Origin: Muribaculaceae bacterium
GTDB lineage: Bacteria > Bacteroidota > Bacteroidia > Bacteroidales > Muribaculaceae
Assembly (NCBI GenBank): GCA_017547845.1
Contig: JAFYNZ010000059.1
Location: 1-57,550, forward strand
Direction of reading: 5' to 3'
Length of the DNA: 57,550 nucleotides
Each line of letters begins with the position of its first letter. Positions within the stretch are counted from its first letter, which is position 1. The translations under genes were made by a program, and so were the position numbers. Of this stretch, positions 1 to 8,794 are shown piece by piece. The notes beneath the pieces were generated by a model, which searched no databases, had not been told where the DNA came from, and was given only the letters and a program-made list of their open reading frames with translations.

Positions 1-6
1 GATAAG

Positions 7-228
7 ATGGAAAATTATTGGTATGATGACTACAATGATCAGCATTTCAATTACTTTTATCAAGCTTCAAATGATTATATCACAATTATTTACGACACTA
101 AGGATGTGTTGCGATATAGAATACCTGCAAACAAATCCGGTATAGAGATGAGGATTGAGACATCAGTGAATAATCCCCCTTTGTGTGACAGCGGTGCAAG
201 CTTCATCTTTATTCAGGCGGCGAAGTGA
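7..228 (+). CDS. Small hypothetical ORF at the window edge (possibly a 3' fragment)
   Basis: The reading frame is open from the first base of the window, so the ATG at 7 may be internal to a longer gene whose 5' part is outside. The 73-residue product begins very rich in Tyr, Asp and Asn and ends in a more polar segment. I see no recognisable domain, signal peptide or membrane segment. The stop falls about 100 nt before the 69-nt structured repeats. It could be a real gene tail or a chance frame in a decayed region. I do not recognise it. Confidence 0.3.
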   Translation: MENYWYDDYNDQHFNYFYQASNDYITIIYDTKDVLRYRIPANKSGIEMRIETSVNNPPLCDSGASFIFIQAAK

Positions 229-334
229 TGGTCGAAAGACGAGTGGTGCAAAATCAAGATAAGGCACTAATATAGCATGAAAGTGGAGGGCGTGGCTGTC
301 AAGGTCGCGCCCTTGCTCTAATCCGGGGGCGGCA

Positions 335-403
335 GCATCCGGTGGTGGCATTCGCTGCGCTCACCGACCACCGGTTACCGAGGTGTAACCCCCCAAGGGG
401 TAT
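335..403. repeat. 69-nt structured repeat, copy 1
   Basis: This is one of two copies (the other at 420-488) that can be aligned over 69 nt without gaps with about ten differences. The copy holds three potential stems in series. CCGGTGGT (339-346) pairs with ACCACCGG (367-374) around a GCTNNGCT-containing loop. GGTTAC (373-378) can pair with GTAACC (385-390). A run of C followed by a run of G (about 387-400) forms the third. It resembles the palindromic intergenic repeats common in Bacteroidetes, but I cannot name the family. No gene overlaps it. Confidence 0.75.
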
Positions 404-419
404 GGTGGCTGAGGCTGTT

Positions 420-488
420 GCATCCGGTGGTGGCGTTCGCTATGCTAACCGACCACCGGTTATCGAAGTGTAACCCCAAAGGGGGTAT
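420..488. repeat. 69-nt structured repeat, copy 2
   Basis: This is the second copy, 85 nt downstream of the first and in the same orientation, separated by 16 nt. The differences spare the outer CCGGTGGT/ACCACCGG stem completely. In the last stem the C and G runs change length together (six C and four G in copy 1, four C and five G here) so that pairing is kept. The rest of the gene-free stretch 229-769 shows no further gene, only the promoter-like element at 641-648. Confidence 0.75.
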
Positions 489-640
489 CAGCGACGATTG
501 AATGCATAATGGGTGAGGGCTTAGAGGCTTGATAATTAGTTGGGCTTTTTAACCAATAGTTTATGCAACCAATTGGCGGGTTTTACATCTGAATTACGCA
601 AATTATCGGTGGAGGTGATTGGGATTTGTTGGAAATGTTG

Positions 641-648
641 TAACTTTG
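641..648 (+). promoter_or_regulatory. Candidate -7 box TAACTTTG upstream of the flippase-like gene
   Basis: TAACTTTG matches the Bacteroidetes -7 consensus TAnnTTTG exactly and is followed by CA. No good TTTG -33 element sits 19-21 nt upstream; the nearest TTTG (625-628) is only 12 nt away. This would give a leader of roughly 115 nt before the start at 770. Confidence 0.45.
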
Positions 649-769
649 CACAGGATTTAGCGTTAACTTGGGTTAAAGTGCTCATGTCGATGCTGATAAA
701 CTATTTAAGGGACTGATCGCAGTCACTCGCAATTTTCTAACTCTATTTACGAAAAAACGCTACTCTATT

Positions 770-1825
770 ATGATGGACGCAACAGATATGATGAACGAAT
801 CGGCCAAGCTGCCATTGGGCAAGCGACTGCTTTCGTATGCCGTGAAATACCTTTTGCCATTGGCTTTGACTGTGGCTTTGGTGTGGTATATGTTTGAGAA
901 GGTAAACTTCCATCAGATGATGGACATCATCCGTCAAGGTGTGAACTATTGGTGGATACTTTTGGCGATGTTTATCAGCATTTTCAGCCACGTCTTCAGA
1001 GCATTGCGTTGGCGACTTCAACTTCGTGCATTGGGCATCAATCCTCCGTTGATGGCGCTATGCTGCTCTATCTTCGGCACATATGCACTCAACCTTGTCT
1101 TCCCTCGCTTGGGCGAAGTGTGGCGATGCACCTACATAGCTCAACGAGAGAAGGCTTCGTTTACGACTGTCTTCGGCTCAATGCTTGCCGACCGCATGAC
1201 CGACACGCTGACCGTCATCACGCTGACCATCTTCACATTTATCGTAGCGTCGGGTGCGCTGATTACGTTTTTGACAAAATATCCTGTCGGACAAGGCATT
1301 TTGGCATTGGCTCAGAATCCGGTCTTCTGGTTGGCTTTGGCGGGAGTCATCGCCATGGTGGTGATAGGCTTTAAAGTCTTCAGACACACCAAGATAGTGA
1401 AGAAGATTTCGGAAATGGCTCGTGAGTTTTGGCAGGGATTTATGGTGGTGACAAAGATGGAAGGCCGCTGGAAATTCTTGGGCTTGACATTCTGCATCTG
1501 GGGCTGCTTCTTCTTCCAATTATATGTAGCATTCTACGCTTTCAGCTACACAGCCGAATTGTGTTTCACCGATGGCTATGTCTTCGGACTCGTGCCATGC
1601 TTGGTGGCGTTTGTGCTTAGCTCTATCGGTATGGCAGTGCCATCCAACGGCGGTCTCGGCCCATGGAACATTGCCGTAATGTTTGGCCTTGCAATCTATG
1701 GCATCACCGATGCCGAAGGCACAGCGTTCTCGATGCTCGTGTGGAGCGCACAGACTGTGATGCTCATCATCTTGGGCATTTACACTATGGCCTACATATC
1801 ATTTGGCAAGAAAAAGACAGCTTAA
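770..1825 (+). CDS. Flippase-like / LPG synthase TM-region family membrane protein
   Basis: A 351-residue polytopic inner-membrane protein with about eight hydrophobic helices. It belongs by sequence style to the lysylphosphatidylglycerol-synthase transmembrane-region (UPF0104) family. Visible marks are the early FRALRWRLQLRALGI segment, the AVPSNGGLGPWN stretch near residue 295 and the small residues typical of these helices. Members lacking the soluble catalytic domain are usually called flippase-like; their substrate is generally unknown. The soluble LPG synthase domain is absent here, so aminoacyl transfer is not expected. The next gene starts 35 nt downstream on the same strand, so the two are probably cotranscribed. 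A start at 773 (second Met) is equally possible. Confidence 0.82.
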   Translation: MMDATDMMNESAKLPLGKRLLSYAVKYLLPLALTVALVWYMFEKVNFHQMMDIIRQGVNYWWILLAMFISIFSHVFRALRWRLQLRALGINPPLMALCCSIFGTYALNLVFPRLGEVWRCTYIAQREKASFTTVFGSMLADRMTDTLTVITLTIFTFIVASGALITFLTKYPVGQGILALAQNPVFWLALAGVIAMVVIGFKVFRHTKIVKKISEMAREFWQGFMVVTKMEGRWKFLGLTFCIWGCFFFQLYVAFYAFSYTAELCFTDGYVFGLVPCLVAFVLSSIGMAVPSNGGLGPWNIAVMFGLAIYGITDAEGTAFSMLVWSAQTVMLIILGIYTMAYISFGKKKTA

Positions 1826-1860
1826 TCGACAGATAGACAACAATTTAAAACGACGAAGCG

Positions 1861-2430
1861 ATGGGACTATTTGAAGACGATGACGAAAAAGACATCTTCA
1901 CCCAGCAGGACCCGGCAGAAGAACCTAAACCGGTGAAGAAGCCCCGACTGACTCCCGACAATCCAGACTATTGGGATAGCGAGGAGGGCCGTTGGGAGCA
2001 TTTGAAAGTGTTCAAGAGTGTCGGCAAATACTTGTATCTGTTGGCAGCCGCAGCGATAGTGGCTGTGGTGGGCATGCTTGTGGTGTGGGCGACAAGCCCC
2101 TACATCGACGAGGCGAGCCAATATGGCTACATCGACCATGTGGAGCGACATGGCTATGTCTTCAAGAGCTACGAAGCAGGCCTGTTGACCTATAAGAGCA
2201 TCAACGACACATCGACCACCGATGTCAAAGACTTAGAGTTTTCGGCTATGGGCACAGTGGGCCACAAGCTCAAGAAATATTGCCGCACCGGCGTGCCGGT
2301 CAAAGTCGACTATAAAGTCTACAAATTTGCCATGCCATGGCGAGGATGTCGCAAGGTGGTGGCAGTCAATGTCGACTCCATCAGTCCCGACTCCATCATT
2401 CCACCGTTCAAAAACAAGCCCAAACGATGA
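1861..2430 (+). CDS. Hypothetical protein with one transmembrane helix
   Basis: A 189-residue protein with an acidic, charged N-terminus (residues 1-50, DDDEKD and Lys/Pro-rich), one clear hydrophobic helix at about 57-78, and a C-terminal soluble domain of about 110 residues containing two Cys (KKYCRTG and WRGCRK). By the positive-inside rule the charged N-terminus would be cytoplasmic and the C-terminal domain periplasmic. I do not recognise a family. It follows the flippase-like gene closely and may form a unit with it. The start at 1861 is the first ATG in frame after the preceding stop. Confidence 0.75.
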   Translation: MGLFEDDDEKDIFTQQDPAEEPKPVKKPRLTPDNPDYWDSEEGRWEHLKVFKSVGKYLYLLAAAAIVAVVGMLVVWATSPYIDEASQYGYIDHVERHGYVFKSYEAGLLTYKSINDTSTTDVKDLEFSAMGTVGHKLKKYCRTGVPVKVDYKVYKFAMPWRGCRKVVAVNVDSISPDSIIPPFKNKPKR

Positions 2431-2500
2431 GGAAATCTCGGTCGATCGGGGGCAAAAAACCGATTTACGAAAAGAATTACTGAAAAAAATCGATATTTCT

Positions 2501-2531
2501 TTTGAAATATGGTTAAATAATGATAAATTTG
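2501..2531 (+). promoter_or_regulatory. sdhCAB promoter (TTTG-N19-TAAATTTG)
   Basis: TTTG at 2501-2504 and TAAATTTG at 2524-2531 are separated by 19 nt, an exact match to the Bacteroidetes -33/-7 consensus. Transcription should start near 2537, leaving a leader of about 150 nt before sdhC. The -7 box overlaps the left arm of the dyad at 2529-2580. Confidence 0.8.
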
Positions 2532-2580
2532 CACAATATTCCGTGCATCACACCCGAATGTGACATGGAATGTTGTGCAA
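2529..2580. promoter_or_regulatory. Long inverted repeat over the sdh promoter and early leader
   Basis: The arms TTGCACAATATTCC (2529-2542) and GGAATGTTGTGCAA (2567-2580) are complementary over 14 positions with a single G-T pair. Within the 24-nt spacer, CACA and TGTG (around 2549-2562) could extend the structure. Because the left arm begins inside the -7 box, this may be an operator for a dimeric regulator acting at the transcription start. Alternatively the part downstream of the start acts as a leader structure. Confidence 0.65.
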
Positions 2581-2686
2581 TCTTTTATGAATTCCGACAA
2601 AAAACGGAGGTCGTAGAAGAGAGAAAACGAAACAAAAAACTAAACTAACTAATTAATAATTAACAATCTAAAAAATCAGAACTGCT

Positions 2687-3664
2687 ATGTGGTTAACAAG
2701 CTCATCTGTAGGACGTAAGTTCATCATGGCACTCACGGGTGCTGCTCTCGTCCTATTCATCACATTTCACTGTGTGATGAACAGTGTGGCAATCTTCTGG
2801 CCTTCTGCTTACAACGCTATCTGCGAGTTCCTCGGAGCTAACTGGTATGCTTTGGTAGCAACAATGGGTCTTGCTGCACTTTTCGTGATTCACATTATTT
2901 ACGCTTTCTGGCTCACAATCCAGAACCGTAAGGCTCGTGGTGCCGACCGTTACGCTGTAACAGCACGCCCTAAGGGTGTAGAATGGTCATCACAAAACAT
3001 GTTGGTACTCGGTATCGTTGTAGTAGCATTCCTTGCTCTTCACCTTTACCAATTCTGGGCTAAGATGCAATTGGTTGAGATCACTTCTCACAGCATCGAA
3101 GGCTGGCACCAATATGATGGCGCTTCAGTGCCTCCAACTGCCGGTACACTCTTCATTCAAGAAGTGTTCTCACAATGGTGGGTAGTAGTGGCTTACCTTG
3201 TAGGTTTCATCGCTCTTTGGTTCCACATGACTCACGGCTTCTGGTCAATGTTCCAAAGCATCGGTTGGGACAGCACAGCATGGATCCCACGTCTTAAGAA
3301 GATTTCTGACTGGTGGACAACTATCGTTGTAGGTCTTTTCGCTATCCAAGCAGTAGTGTTCTACGTTCAAGCACAAGACAGTTTCTACATCAACGACAAG
3401 GACCTCGAAAAGCAATACATCGAGTCATTCCAAGAGCACTTCAAAACTGAAGCTGAAAATATGGATCAAATGAGCCAAGAAGCTCAAACTTTGGTTCAAA
3501 AGTATCAAGAATCTCTCGAAAAGTTCACTCCGACTGTCAAGGCTGAAGCTGAAGCTCAACAAAAGGCTCAACAAGAAGCACAACAAAGAGCTTACGAAGA
3601 GTACATGAAGCAACAAGCTGCTGCACAAGCTGCTACAGAAACTAATGAAGAACCTCAAAACTAA
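2687..3664 (+). CDS. sdhC: Succinate dehydrogenase/fumarate reductase cytochrome b subunit with C-terminal coiled-coil tail
   Basis: Membrane anchor of the b-type succinate:quinone oxidoreductase / fumarate reductase, which carries electrons between the quinone pool and the SdhAB head. Five helices are visible at about residues 10-36, 52-77, 104-125, 160-187 and 209-229. They contain His residues suited to haem ligation (ITFHCVMN, FVIHIIY, LALHLYQ, WFHMTHG). Family members end soon after the fifth helix, at about 220-235 residues. This one continues for about 95 residues (230-325) of Glu/Gln/Lys/Ala-rich, Pro-poor sequence predicted to be helical or coiled coil, ending in an Ala/Gln/Glu-rich tip. 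It is first in an operon with sdhA 9 nt downstream. Confidence 0.93.
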   Translation: MWLTSSSVGRKFIMALTGAALVLFITFHCVMNSVAIFWPSAYNAICEFLGANWYALVATMGLAALFVIHIIYAFWLTIQNRKARGADRYAVTARPKGVEWSSQNMLVLGIVVVAFLALHLYQFWAKMQLVEITSHSIEGWHQYDGASVPPTAGTLFIQEVFSQWWVVVAYLVGFIALWFHMTHGFWSMFQSIGWDSTAWIPRLKKISDWWTTIVVGLFAIQAVVFYVQAQDSFYINDKDLEKQYIESFQEHFKTEAENMDQMSQEAQTLVQKYQESLEKFTPTVKAEAEAQQKAQQEAQQRAYEEYMKQQAAAQAATETNEEPQN

Positions 3665-3673
3665 TCAAGCGAT

Positions 3674-5692
3674 ATGGCTAACAACGAAATCTTAATTATG
3701 AATCCAGCGGATTCTAAAATCCCTGAAGGTCCTATCGCTGAGAAATGGACCAACTATAAGGCTCATCAGAAACTCGTGAACCCTGCCAACAAGCGTCGTC
3801 TCGACATCATCGTAGTCGGTACAGGTCTTGCAGGTGCTTCTGCTGCTTCTACTCTCGCTGAGATGGGCTTCAACGTTCTTAACTTCAACATCCAAGACAG
3901 CCCACGTCGTGCTCACTCTATCGCAGCACAAGGTGGTATCAATGCTGCTAAGAACTATCAGAACGATGGCGACTCTATCTATCGTCTTTTCTATGACACA
4001 GTGAAGGGTGGTGACTACCGTGCTCGCGAAGCAAACGTTTACCGCTTGGCTGAAGTATCAAACAATATCATCGACCAATGTGTGGCTCAAGGTGTGCCTT
4101 TCGCACGCGAATACGGAGGTCTTCTCGCCAACCGTTCTTTCGGTGGTGCGCAAGTGTCTCGTACATTCTATGCTAAGGGTCAGACAGGTCAACAGCTCCT
4201 TCTCGGTGCTTACTCTTCTCTCAACCGTCAGATCGAACTCGGCAAGGTGAAGAGCTACAACCGCTACGAAATGCACGACGTAGTCCTCATCAAGGACGAA
4301 AACGGCGTAGAACGTGCTCGCGGTATCATCGCTAAGAACCTCGTGACTGGTAAGCTCGAACGCTTCGCTGCTCACGCTGTAGTAATCGCAACAGGTGGTT
4401 ATGGTAATGCTTACTTCCTTTCTACCAACGCGATGGCATGTAACGGTTCTGCAGCAGTAGCTTGCTACCGTAAGGGTGCTTACTTCGCTAACCCTGCATT
4501 CGTTCAGATCCACCCAACTTGTATCCCTGTACACGGCGACAAGCAGTCAAAGCTTACTTTGATGTCAGAGTCACTCCGTAACGACGGTCGTATCTGGGTA
4601 CCAAAGAAAATCGAAGACGCTAAGCGTCTCCAAAAGGGTGAAATCACAGGTAGCGATATCCCAGAAGAAGATCGCGACTACTACTTGGAACGTCGTTACC
4701 CTGCATTCGGTAACCTCGTGCCTCGTGACGTAGCATCTCGCGCTGCTAAGGAACGTTGCGACAAGGGCTTCGGTGTCAACAACACAGGTCTCGCAGTATT
4801 CCTCGACTTCAGCGACGCTATCAACCGCCTCGGCATCGACCAAGTGCGCCAACGCTACGGCAACCTCTTCGATATGTATGAAGAAATCACCGACGTTAAC
4901 CCTGGCGAACTCGGCAAGGAAATCAACGGCTACAAGTACTACAACCCTATGATGATCTATCCTTCTATCCACTACACAATGGGTGGTATCTGGGTAGACT
5001 ACGAACTCCAAACTACTATCAAGGGTCTCTTCGCAATCGGCGAATGTAACTTCTCTGACCACGGTGCCAACCGCCTCGGTGCATCTGCCCTCATGCAAGG
5101 TCTTGCAGACGGTTATTTCGTGCTTCCATTCACAATCCAGAACTACCTCGCTGACCAAATCCGCGTGCCACGCTTCAGCACAAACTCTCCTGAATTTGAA
5201 GCTGCAGAAAAGGCATGTCAAGCAGAAATGGATCGCTTGATGAACATCAAGGGTAAACGTTCTGTTGACTCTATCCACAAGGAATTGGGCCGCGTGATGT
5301 GGGACTACGTAGGTATGGCTCGCACAAAGGAAGGCCTCGAAACTGCTATCGTGAAGCTCAAAGAATTGCGTAATGAATTCAACACCAACCTCTTCGTTCC
5401 TGGCACTCAAGAAGGCATGAACATCGAGCTCGACAAGGCATTCCGTCTCCGTGACTTCATCACAATGGGTGAACTCATGGCTCACGACGCGATGAACCGT
5501 AACGAGTCTTGCGGTGGTCACTTCCGTGAAGAATTCCAGACTGAAGAAGGTGAAGCTAAGCGTGATGACGAAAACTTCTTCTACGTTGCTTGCTGGAGAT
5601 ACGAAGGCGAGGACGGCAAGGAGCCTACTCTCATCAAGGAAGCACTCAAGTACGAAGCTATCCAAGTTCAAACACGTAACTATAAGTCATAA
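3674..5692 (+). CDS. sdhA: Succinate dehydrogenase/fumarate reductase flavoprotein subunit
   Basis: A 672-residue catalytic subunit that interconverts succinate and fumarate. The FAD-binding [10 protein letters not shown] motif lies near residue 49. The [17 protein letters not shown] segment includes the His that covalently binds FAD in this family. HPTCIP and the later [16 protein letters not shown] segment match the conserved FAD and dicarboxylate site. In anaerobic Bacteroidales the complex mainly works as a fumarate reductase in succinate and propionate production; the direction here is inferred from lineage. Codon use is strongly biased, as expected for a highly expressed gene. Confidence 0.97.
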   Translation: MANNEILIMNPADSKIPEGPIAEKWTNYKAHQKLVNPANKRRLDIIVVGTGLAGASAASTLAEMGFNVLNFNIQDSPRRAHSIAAQGGINAAKNYQNDGDSIYRLFYDTVKGGDYRAREANVYRLAEVSNNIIDQCVAQGVPFAREYGGLLANRSFGGAQVSRTFYAKGQTGQQLLLGAYSSLNRQIELGKVKSYNRYEMHDVVLIKDENGVERARGIIAKNLVTGKLERFAAHAVVIATGGYGNAYFLSTNAMACNGSAAVACYRKGAYFANPAFVQIHPTCIPVHGDKQSKLTLMSESLRNDGRIWVPKKIEDAKRLQKGEITGSDIPEEDRDYYLERRYPAFGNLVPRDVASRAAKERCDKGFGVNNTGLAVFLDFSDAINRLGIDQVRQRYGNLFDMYEEITDVNPGELGKEINGYKYYNPMMIYPSIHYTMGGIWVDYELQTTIKGLFAIGECNFSDHGANRLGASALMQGLADGYFVLPFTIQNYLADQIRVPRFSTNSPEFEAAEKACQAEMDRLMNIKGKRSVDSIHKELGRVMWDYVGMARTKEGLETAIVKLKELRNEFNTNLFVPGTQEGMNIELDKAFRLRDFITMGELMAHDAMNRNESCGGHFREEFQTEEGEAKRDDENFFYVACWRYEGEDGKEPTLIKEALKYEAIQVQTRNYKS

Positions 5693-5712
5693 ACTATTAA
5701 AACGAATTAAAA

Positions 5713-6471
5713 ATGGCAGAATTATCAATGAAAGTCAACCTCAAGGTGTGGCGTCAAGCCGGACCTAAGGCTAAAGGTGGTTTCGTGACTTATAACGACG
5801 TTGAGACCACTTCAGACACTTCATTCCTTGAGACTCTCGATATCCTTAACGAAACCCTCATCGAAAGAGGTGAAGAACCAATCGTATTCGACCACGACTG
5901 CCGCGAAGGTATCTGCGGTATGTGCTCACTATACATCAATGGTCACCCTCACGGACCTGCAACAGGCGCTACAACTTGTCAGCTCTACATGCGCCGCTTC
6001 AAAAATGGCGAAACTATCACAGTTGAGCCATGGCGTTCTGCAGCGTTCCCTGTAATCAAGGACCTTATGGTAGACCGTAACGCATTCGACAAGATCCAAC
6101 AAGCAGGTGGTTATGTATCATTCAACTGCGGTGGTGCTCAAGACGCTAACGCAATCCCTGTGTCAAAGGAAATGGCTGACGAAGCTATGGACTCTGCGAC
6201 ATGTATCGGTTGCGGTGCTTGTGTGGCAGCTTGTAAGAACGGCTCGGCTATGCTCTTCGTTTCTGCAAAAGTCAGCCAATTCGCTCTCCTTCCACAAGGT
6301 CAAGTTGAAGCAGACCGTCGCGTACGCGCAATGGTGAAGAGAATGGACGACCTCGGCTTCGGTAACTGTACTAACACAGGTGCTTGCTCAGCTGAATGTC
6401 CTAAGCAAATCAAGCTTTATAACATCGGTCGCATGAACCGCGGTTACATCGCTGCTAAGTGCAAAGAATAA
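5713..6471 (+). CDS. sdhB: Succinate dehydrogenase/fumarate reductase iron-sulfur subunit
   Basis: A 252-residue subunit carrying the three iron-sulfur clusters that link the flavin to the cytochrome b subunit. The [2Fe-2S] ligands lie in [10 protein letters not shown] plus a later Cys (ATTCQ), near residues 63-95. The [4Fe-4S] motif is [14 protein letters not shown], near 160. The third cluster set is [14 protein letters not shown], near 218. It starts 20 nt after sdhA and is followed directly by a strong hairpin, so sdhCAB is a closed three-gene operon. Confidence 0.97.
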   Translation: MAELSMKVNLKVWRQAGPKAKGGFVTYNDVETTSDTSFLETLDILNETLIERGEEPIVFDHDCREGICGMCSLYINGHPHGPATGATTCQLYMRRFKNGETITVEPWRSAAFPVIKDLMVDRNAFDKIQQAGGYVSFNCGGAQDANAIPVSKEMADEAMDSATCIGCGACVAACKNGSAMLFVSAKVSQFALLPQGQVEADRRVRAMVKRMDDLGFGNCTNTGACSAECPKQIKLYNIGRMNRGYIAAKCKE

Positions 6472-6496
6472 TTCGACAACTTGAAATATTCTCAAC

Positions 6497-6529
6497 ACAA
6501 GGTCCTGCTCATCTCGAGCAGGGCCTTGT
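6497..6529 (+). terminator. Hairpin after sdhB
   Basis: CAAGGTCCTGCTC (6498-6510) pairs with GAGCAGGGCCTTG (6516-6528) across a five-base loop, with one G-T pair, and extends one pair outward. There is no uninterrupted T tract after it, so it may be a 3'-stabilising hairpin as much as an intrinsic terminator. Confidence 0.7.
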
Positions 6530-6604
6530 TGCATTCCTACCACTCTACATCAACATCGCAAGGGATGAATAGAGGTAAAAACGAGAAATAAAAGTGGTGA
6601 TATT

Positions 6605-6636
6605 TTTGGATAATAGGAAGGGTTGCACTAATTTTG
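6605..6636 (+). promoter_or_regulatory. panB promoter (TTTG-N20-TAATTTTG)
   Basis: TTTG at 6605-6608 and TAATTTTG at 6629-6636 are 20 nt apart, an exact consensus match. The expected start near 6642 leaves a leader of about 80 nt before panB. Confidence 0.8.
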
Positions 6637-6721
6637 TCGGAAATTAGTTCTTGCCGGCAAAATCATGGCATGCAAGACAGTAAATGAGTAGAATATATTA
6701 ACAGCATAAGCAACAAATATT

Positions 6722-7543
6722 ATGTCAACAGACACAGTCGACGACCCTCGCAAGGTGACCACACATCGCCTCATCGAGATGAAGCAAAGAGGCGAGAAGA
6801 TCTCAATGCTCACAGCCTACGACTATTCAAGTGCTAAAATTATCGATGCAGCAGGCATCGACATGATACTCGTCGGAGACTCGGCTTCCAACGTGATGGC
6901 CGGTAATGTCACCACTCTCCCTATTACACTCGACCAAATGATCTACCACGGCAAGTCGGTGATGAAAGCCGTCAAGCGTGCATTGGTGGTGGTCGATATG
7001 CCTTTCGGCACATATCAGGGCAACTCACTCGAGGCGTTGGCTTCGGCTATCCGCATCATGAAGGAGAGCCATGCCGAGGCAGTCAAGATGGAGGGAGGCG
7101 CCGAAATCCGTGAGTCGATAGAGCGCATCCTTTGCGCCGGCATTCCGGTGATGGGACACCTCGGATTGACTCCACAGTCGATCAACAAATTTGGCACCTA
7201 CACAGTGCGTGCACGCGAAGAGGCAGAGGCAGAGAAACTGATAGCCGATGCGAAGTTGCTCGAAGAAATCGGTTGCTTCGCCATCGTAATCGAGAAAGTG
7301 CCTGCAGAACTCGCAGAACGCGTAGCCAGAGAGTTGACCATCCCAATTATCGGCATCGGAGCCGGAGGTGGTGTTGACGGTCAAGTGCTTGTGATGCACG
7401 ACATGCTTGGCATCAACAAGGGTTTCTCTCCGAGATTTTTGCGTCGTTATGCCGACCTCGATTCGGTGATCACAGATGCGGTGCAACACTACATCGAGGA
7501 TGTGAAGTCAGGCGATTTCCCTAACAAGAACGAGCAATATTAA
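6722..7543 (+). CDS. panB: 3-methyl-2-oxobutanoate hydroxymethyltransferase
   Basis: PanB transfers a hydroxymethyl group from 5,10-methylenetetrahydrofolate to 2-oxoisovalerate, giving ketopantoate, the first committed step of pantothenate and CoA synthesis in the cytoplasm. The 273 residues match the family length. The conserved stretch [14 protein letters not shown] near residue 46 provides the metal-binding Asp, and [10 protein letters not shown] and [14 protein letters not shown] are typical of the barrel. It has its own promoter and no pan neighbours here. Confidence 0.96.
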   Translation: MSTDTVDDPRKVTTHRLIEMKQRGEKISMLTAYDYSSAKIIDAAGIDMILVGDSASNVMAGNVTTLPITLDQMIYHGKSVMKAVKRALVVVDMPFGTYQGNSLEALASAIRIMKESHAEAVKMEGGAEIRESIERILCAGIPVMGHLGLTPQSINKFGTYTVRAREEAEAEKLIADAKLLEEIGCFAIVIEKVPAELAERVARELTIPIIGIGAGGGVDGQVLVMHDMLGINKGFSPRFLRRYADLDSVITDAVQHYIEDVKSGDFPNKNEQY

Positions 7544-7683
7544 TAGATAATCATAGTCAATCGCACCTTGATGCAAAGCGTCAAGTGAGTGCGACAGAAA
7601 CGGCCACTAAGGTGGGCGAAATGTGCTATTTATCACTGATTCAGCATTTTTTAACACAACAAAGCAAAAAAGGAGCTGAAAAA

Positions 7684-7715
7684 TTTCCTCAGCAACAAAT
7701 TTTCTATTAATTTTG
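7684..7715 (+). promoter_or_regulatory. Promoter of the TPR gene (TTTC-N20-TAATTTTG)
   Basis: The -7 box TAATTTTG (7708-7715) is exact. TTTC (7684-7687), one base off TTTG, lies at the right 20-nt spacing. The predicted start is about 45 nt upstream of the ATG at 7765. Confidence 0.65.
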
Positions 7716-7764
7716 CACGTTGAAAAATTTGAGTATAAACAATTTAACAAAATAGACCGTAAAA

Positions 7765-8442
7765 ATGGCAGAAAACAAACAAGCTCCACAACAGGACGAA
7801 ACTCTCGACAACCTCAACAACTCATTGACATCGGCTGGCGAAGCAATCGTTAAAAACAGCAAGATGATTGGCTGGTGTGTTGGTGGTGTTGCAGTCGTAG
7901 CATTGGCTGTACTTGCATATATCTTCTTCGTACAAGGCCCAAAGACTGAAAAGTCTATCACAGCATTCAACAACGTAGAAGTGACAGCTGCTAACGACTC
8001 ATTAGCTGCAGTAGAATACAAGAAAGTAGCTGACGAATTTGGTAGCACAGTAGGCGGCAATCTCGCTGCTCTCGCTGCAGGTCAAGCACTCTATGAAGAA
8101 GGCAAATATGAAGAAGCTATCAAATATCTTCAACAATTTGACGGCAATGGTGACGAAGCTATCCAAGCAGGTGCAATCTGCATGATCGGCGACTGCTACG
8201 TCAACCTCAAGAAATATGACGAAGCTATCTCTTACTTCGACAAGGCTATCGTTGCAGCCAACGGCAACGGCGCATTGATCCCTCGCTACCTCGACAAGAA
8301 AGCGACTGTCTTTGCTGCTCAAAAGAACTATGCTGAAGCGCTCAAGTGCTACGAAACTATCAAGAAGGACTATCCTAAATACTCTACTTCTTACAACGTA
8401 GACGCTTACATCGAACGCGAAAAGGCTCGCGCAGGCAAGTAA
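7765..8442 (+). CDS. Membrane-anchored tetratricopeptide repeat protein
   Basis: A 225-residue protein with a 33-residue polar N-terminus, one transmembrane helix at about 34-55, and a C-terminal array of TPR-type helical repeats (about 85-215: ALYEEGKYEEAIKYL, CYVNLKKYDEAISYF, QKNYAEALKCYETI). The topology resembles YfgM-type proteins (short cytoplasmic end, one helix, extracytoplasmic TPR domain), which act in secretion or envelope chaperone contacts. Equivalence to YfgM is only inferred. Codon use is highly biased like sdhCAB, suggesting abundant expression. It stands alone between its own promoter and a terminator. Confidence 0.85.
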   Translation: MAENKQAPQQDETLDNLNNSLTSAGEAIVKNSKMIGWCVGGVAVVALAVLAYIFFVQGPKTEKSITAFNNVEVTAANDSLAAVEYKKVADEFGSTVGGNLAALAAGQALYEEGKYEEAIKYLQQFDGNGDEAIQAGAICMIGDCYVNLKKYDEAISYFDKAIVAANGNGALIPRYLDKKATVFAAQKNYAEALKCYETIKKDYPKYSTSYNVDAYIEREKARAGK

Positions 8443-8518
8443 TCTCATTCCCCTAAGCAATTTTTTGACTACCTAAGTGGTCAACATAAAATAATAAAAC
8501 ATTTGCTTATTTTATGAT

Positions 8519-8550
8519 AAGGGCGGAAATCTTCGGATTCCTGCCCTTTT
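8519..8550 (+). terminator. Intrinsic terminator after the TPR gene
   Basis: AAGGGCGGAAATC (8519-8531) and GATTCCTGCCCTT (8536-8548) form a stem with one wobble and one mismatch, closed by a TTCG tetraloop, and run into TTTT. An A/T-only stem (ATAAAATAA/TTATTTTAT, about 8486-8515) sits just upstream. Confidence 0.8.
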
Positions 8551-8722
8551 CGCATCTTGTAGCCTCGGGTGGAGCATCCTTTAGTCGAAACGAGATATGG
8601 ACGAATCGTATACACTGAAACCGGCACTAATGTCAACGACTGACACAGCAAGAAATACCAACATTTAGGTATCACCACGGGAAAGCCGAGGGTTTGGGGA
8701 GGAAAAATAGTTAATTTGTGCG

Positions 8723-8754
8723 ATTGTAGCATCGCATGAAAATGGTCAATTTTG
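8723..8754 (+). promoter_or_regulatory. Candidate promoter of the xus-like operon
   Basis: ATTG (8723-8726), 20 nt, CAATTTTG (8747-8754): each element is one base from consensus with correct spacing. It lies 41 nt before the TonB receptor start. I see no clear Fur box, though an iron regulator would be expected to act here. Confidence 0.5.
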
Positions 8755-8794
8755 TAGTGTAAAAAGCAAGATTAACTAAAGGAAAAATTGACCA

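Noticed and set aside
4571-5671. Long open frame on the minus strand opposite sdhA (366 codons)
   Set aside because: It is fully antisense to a certain gene with biased codons, has an odd Val/Glu/Cys-rich composition and no start signal; it is a codon-bias shadow. The similar frame opposite lysS (50628-51647) is rejected for the same reason.
6497-6529. Reading the sdhB hairpin as a regulatory riboswitch
   Set aside because: It is a simple single stem directly after a stop codon with no downstream gene on the same transcript; the terminator or 3' stabiliser reading is enough.
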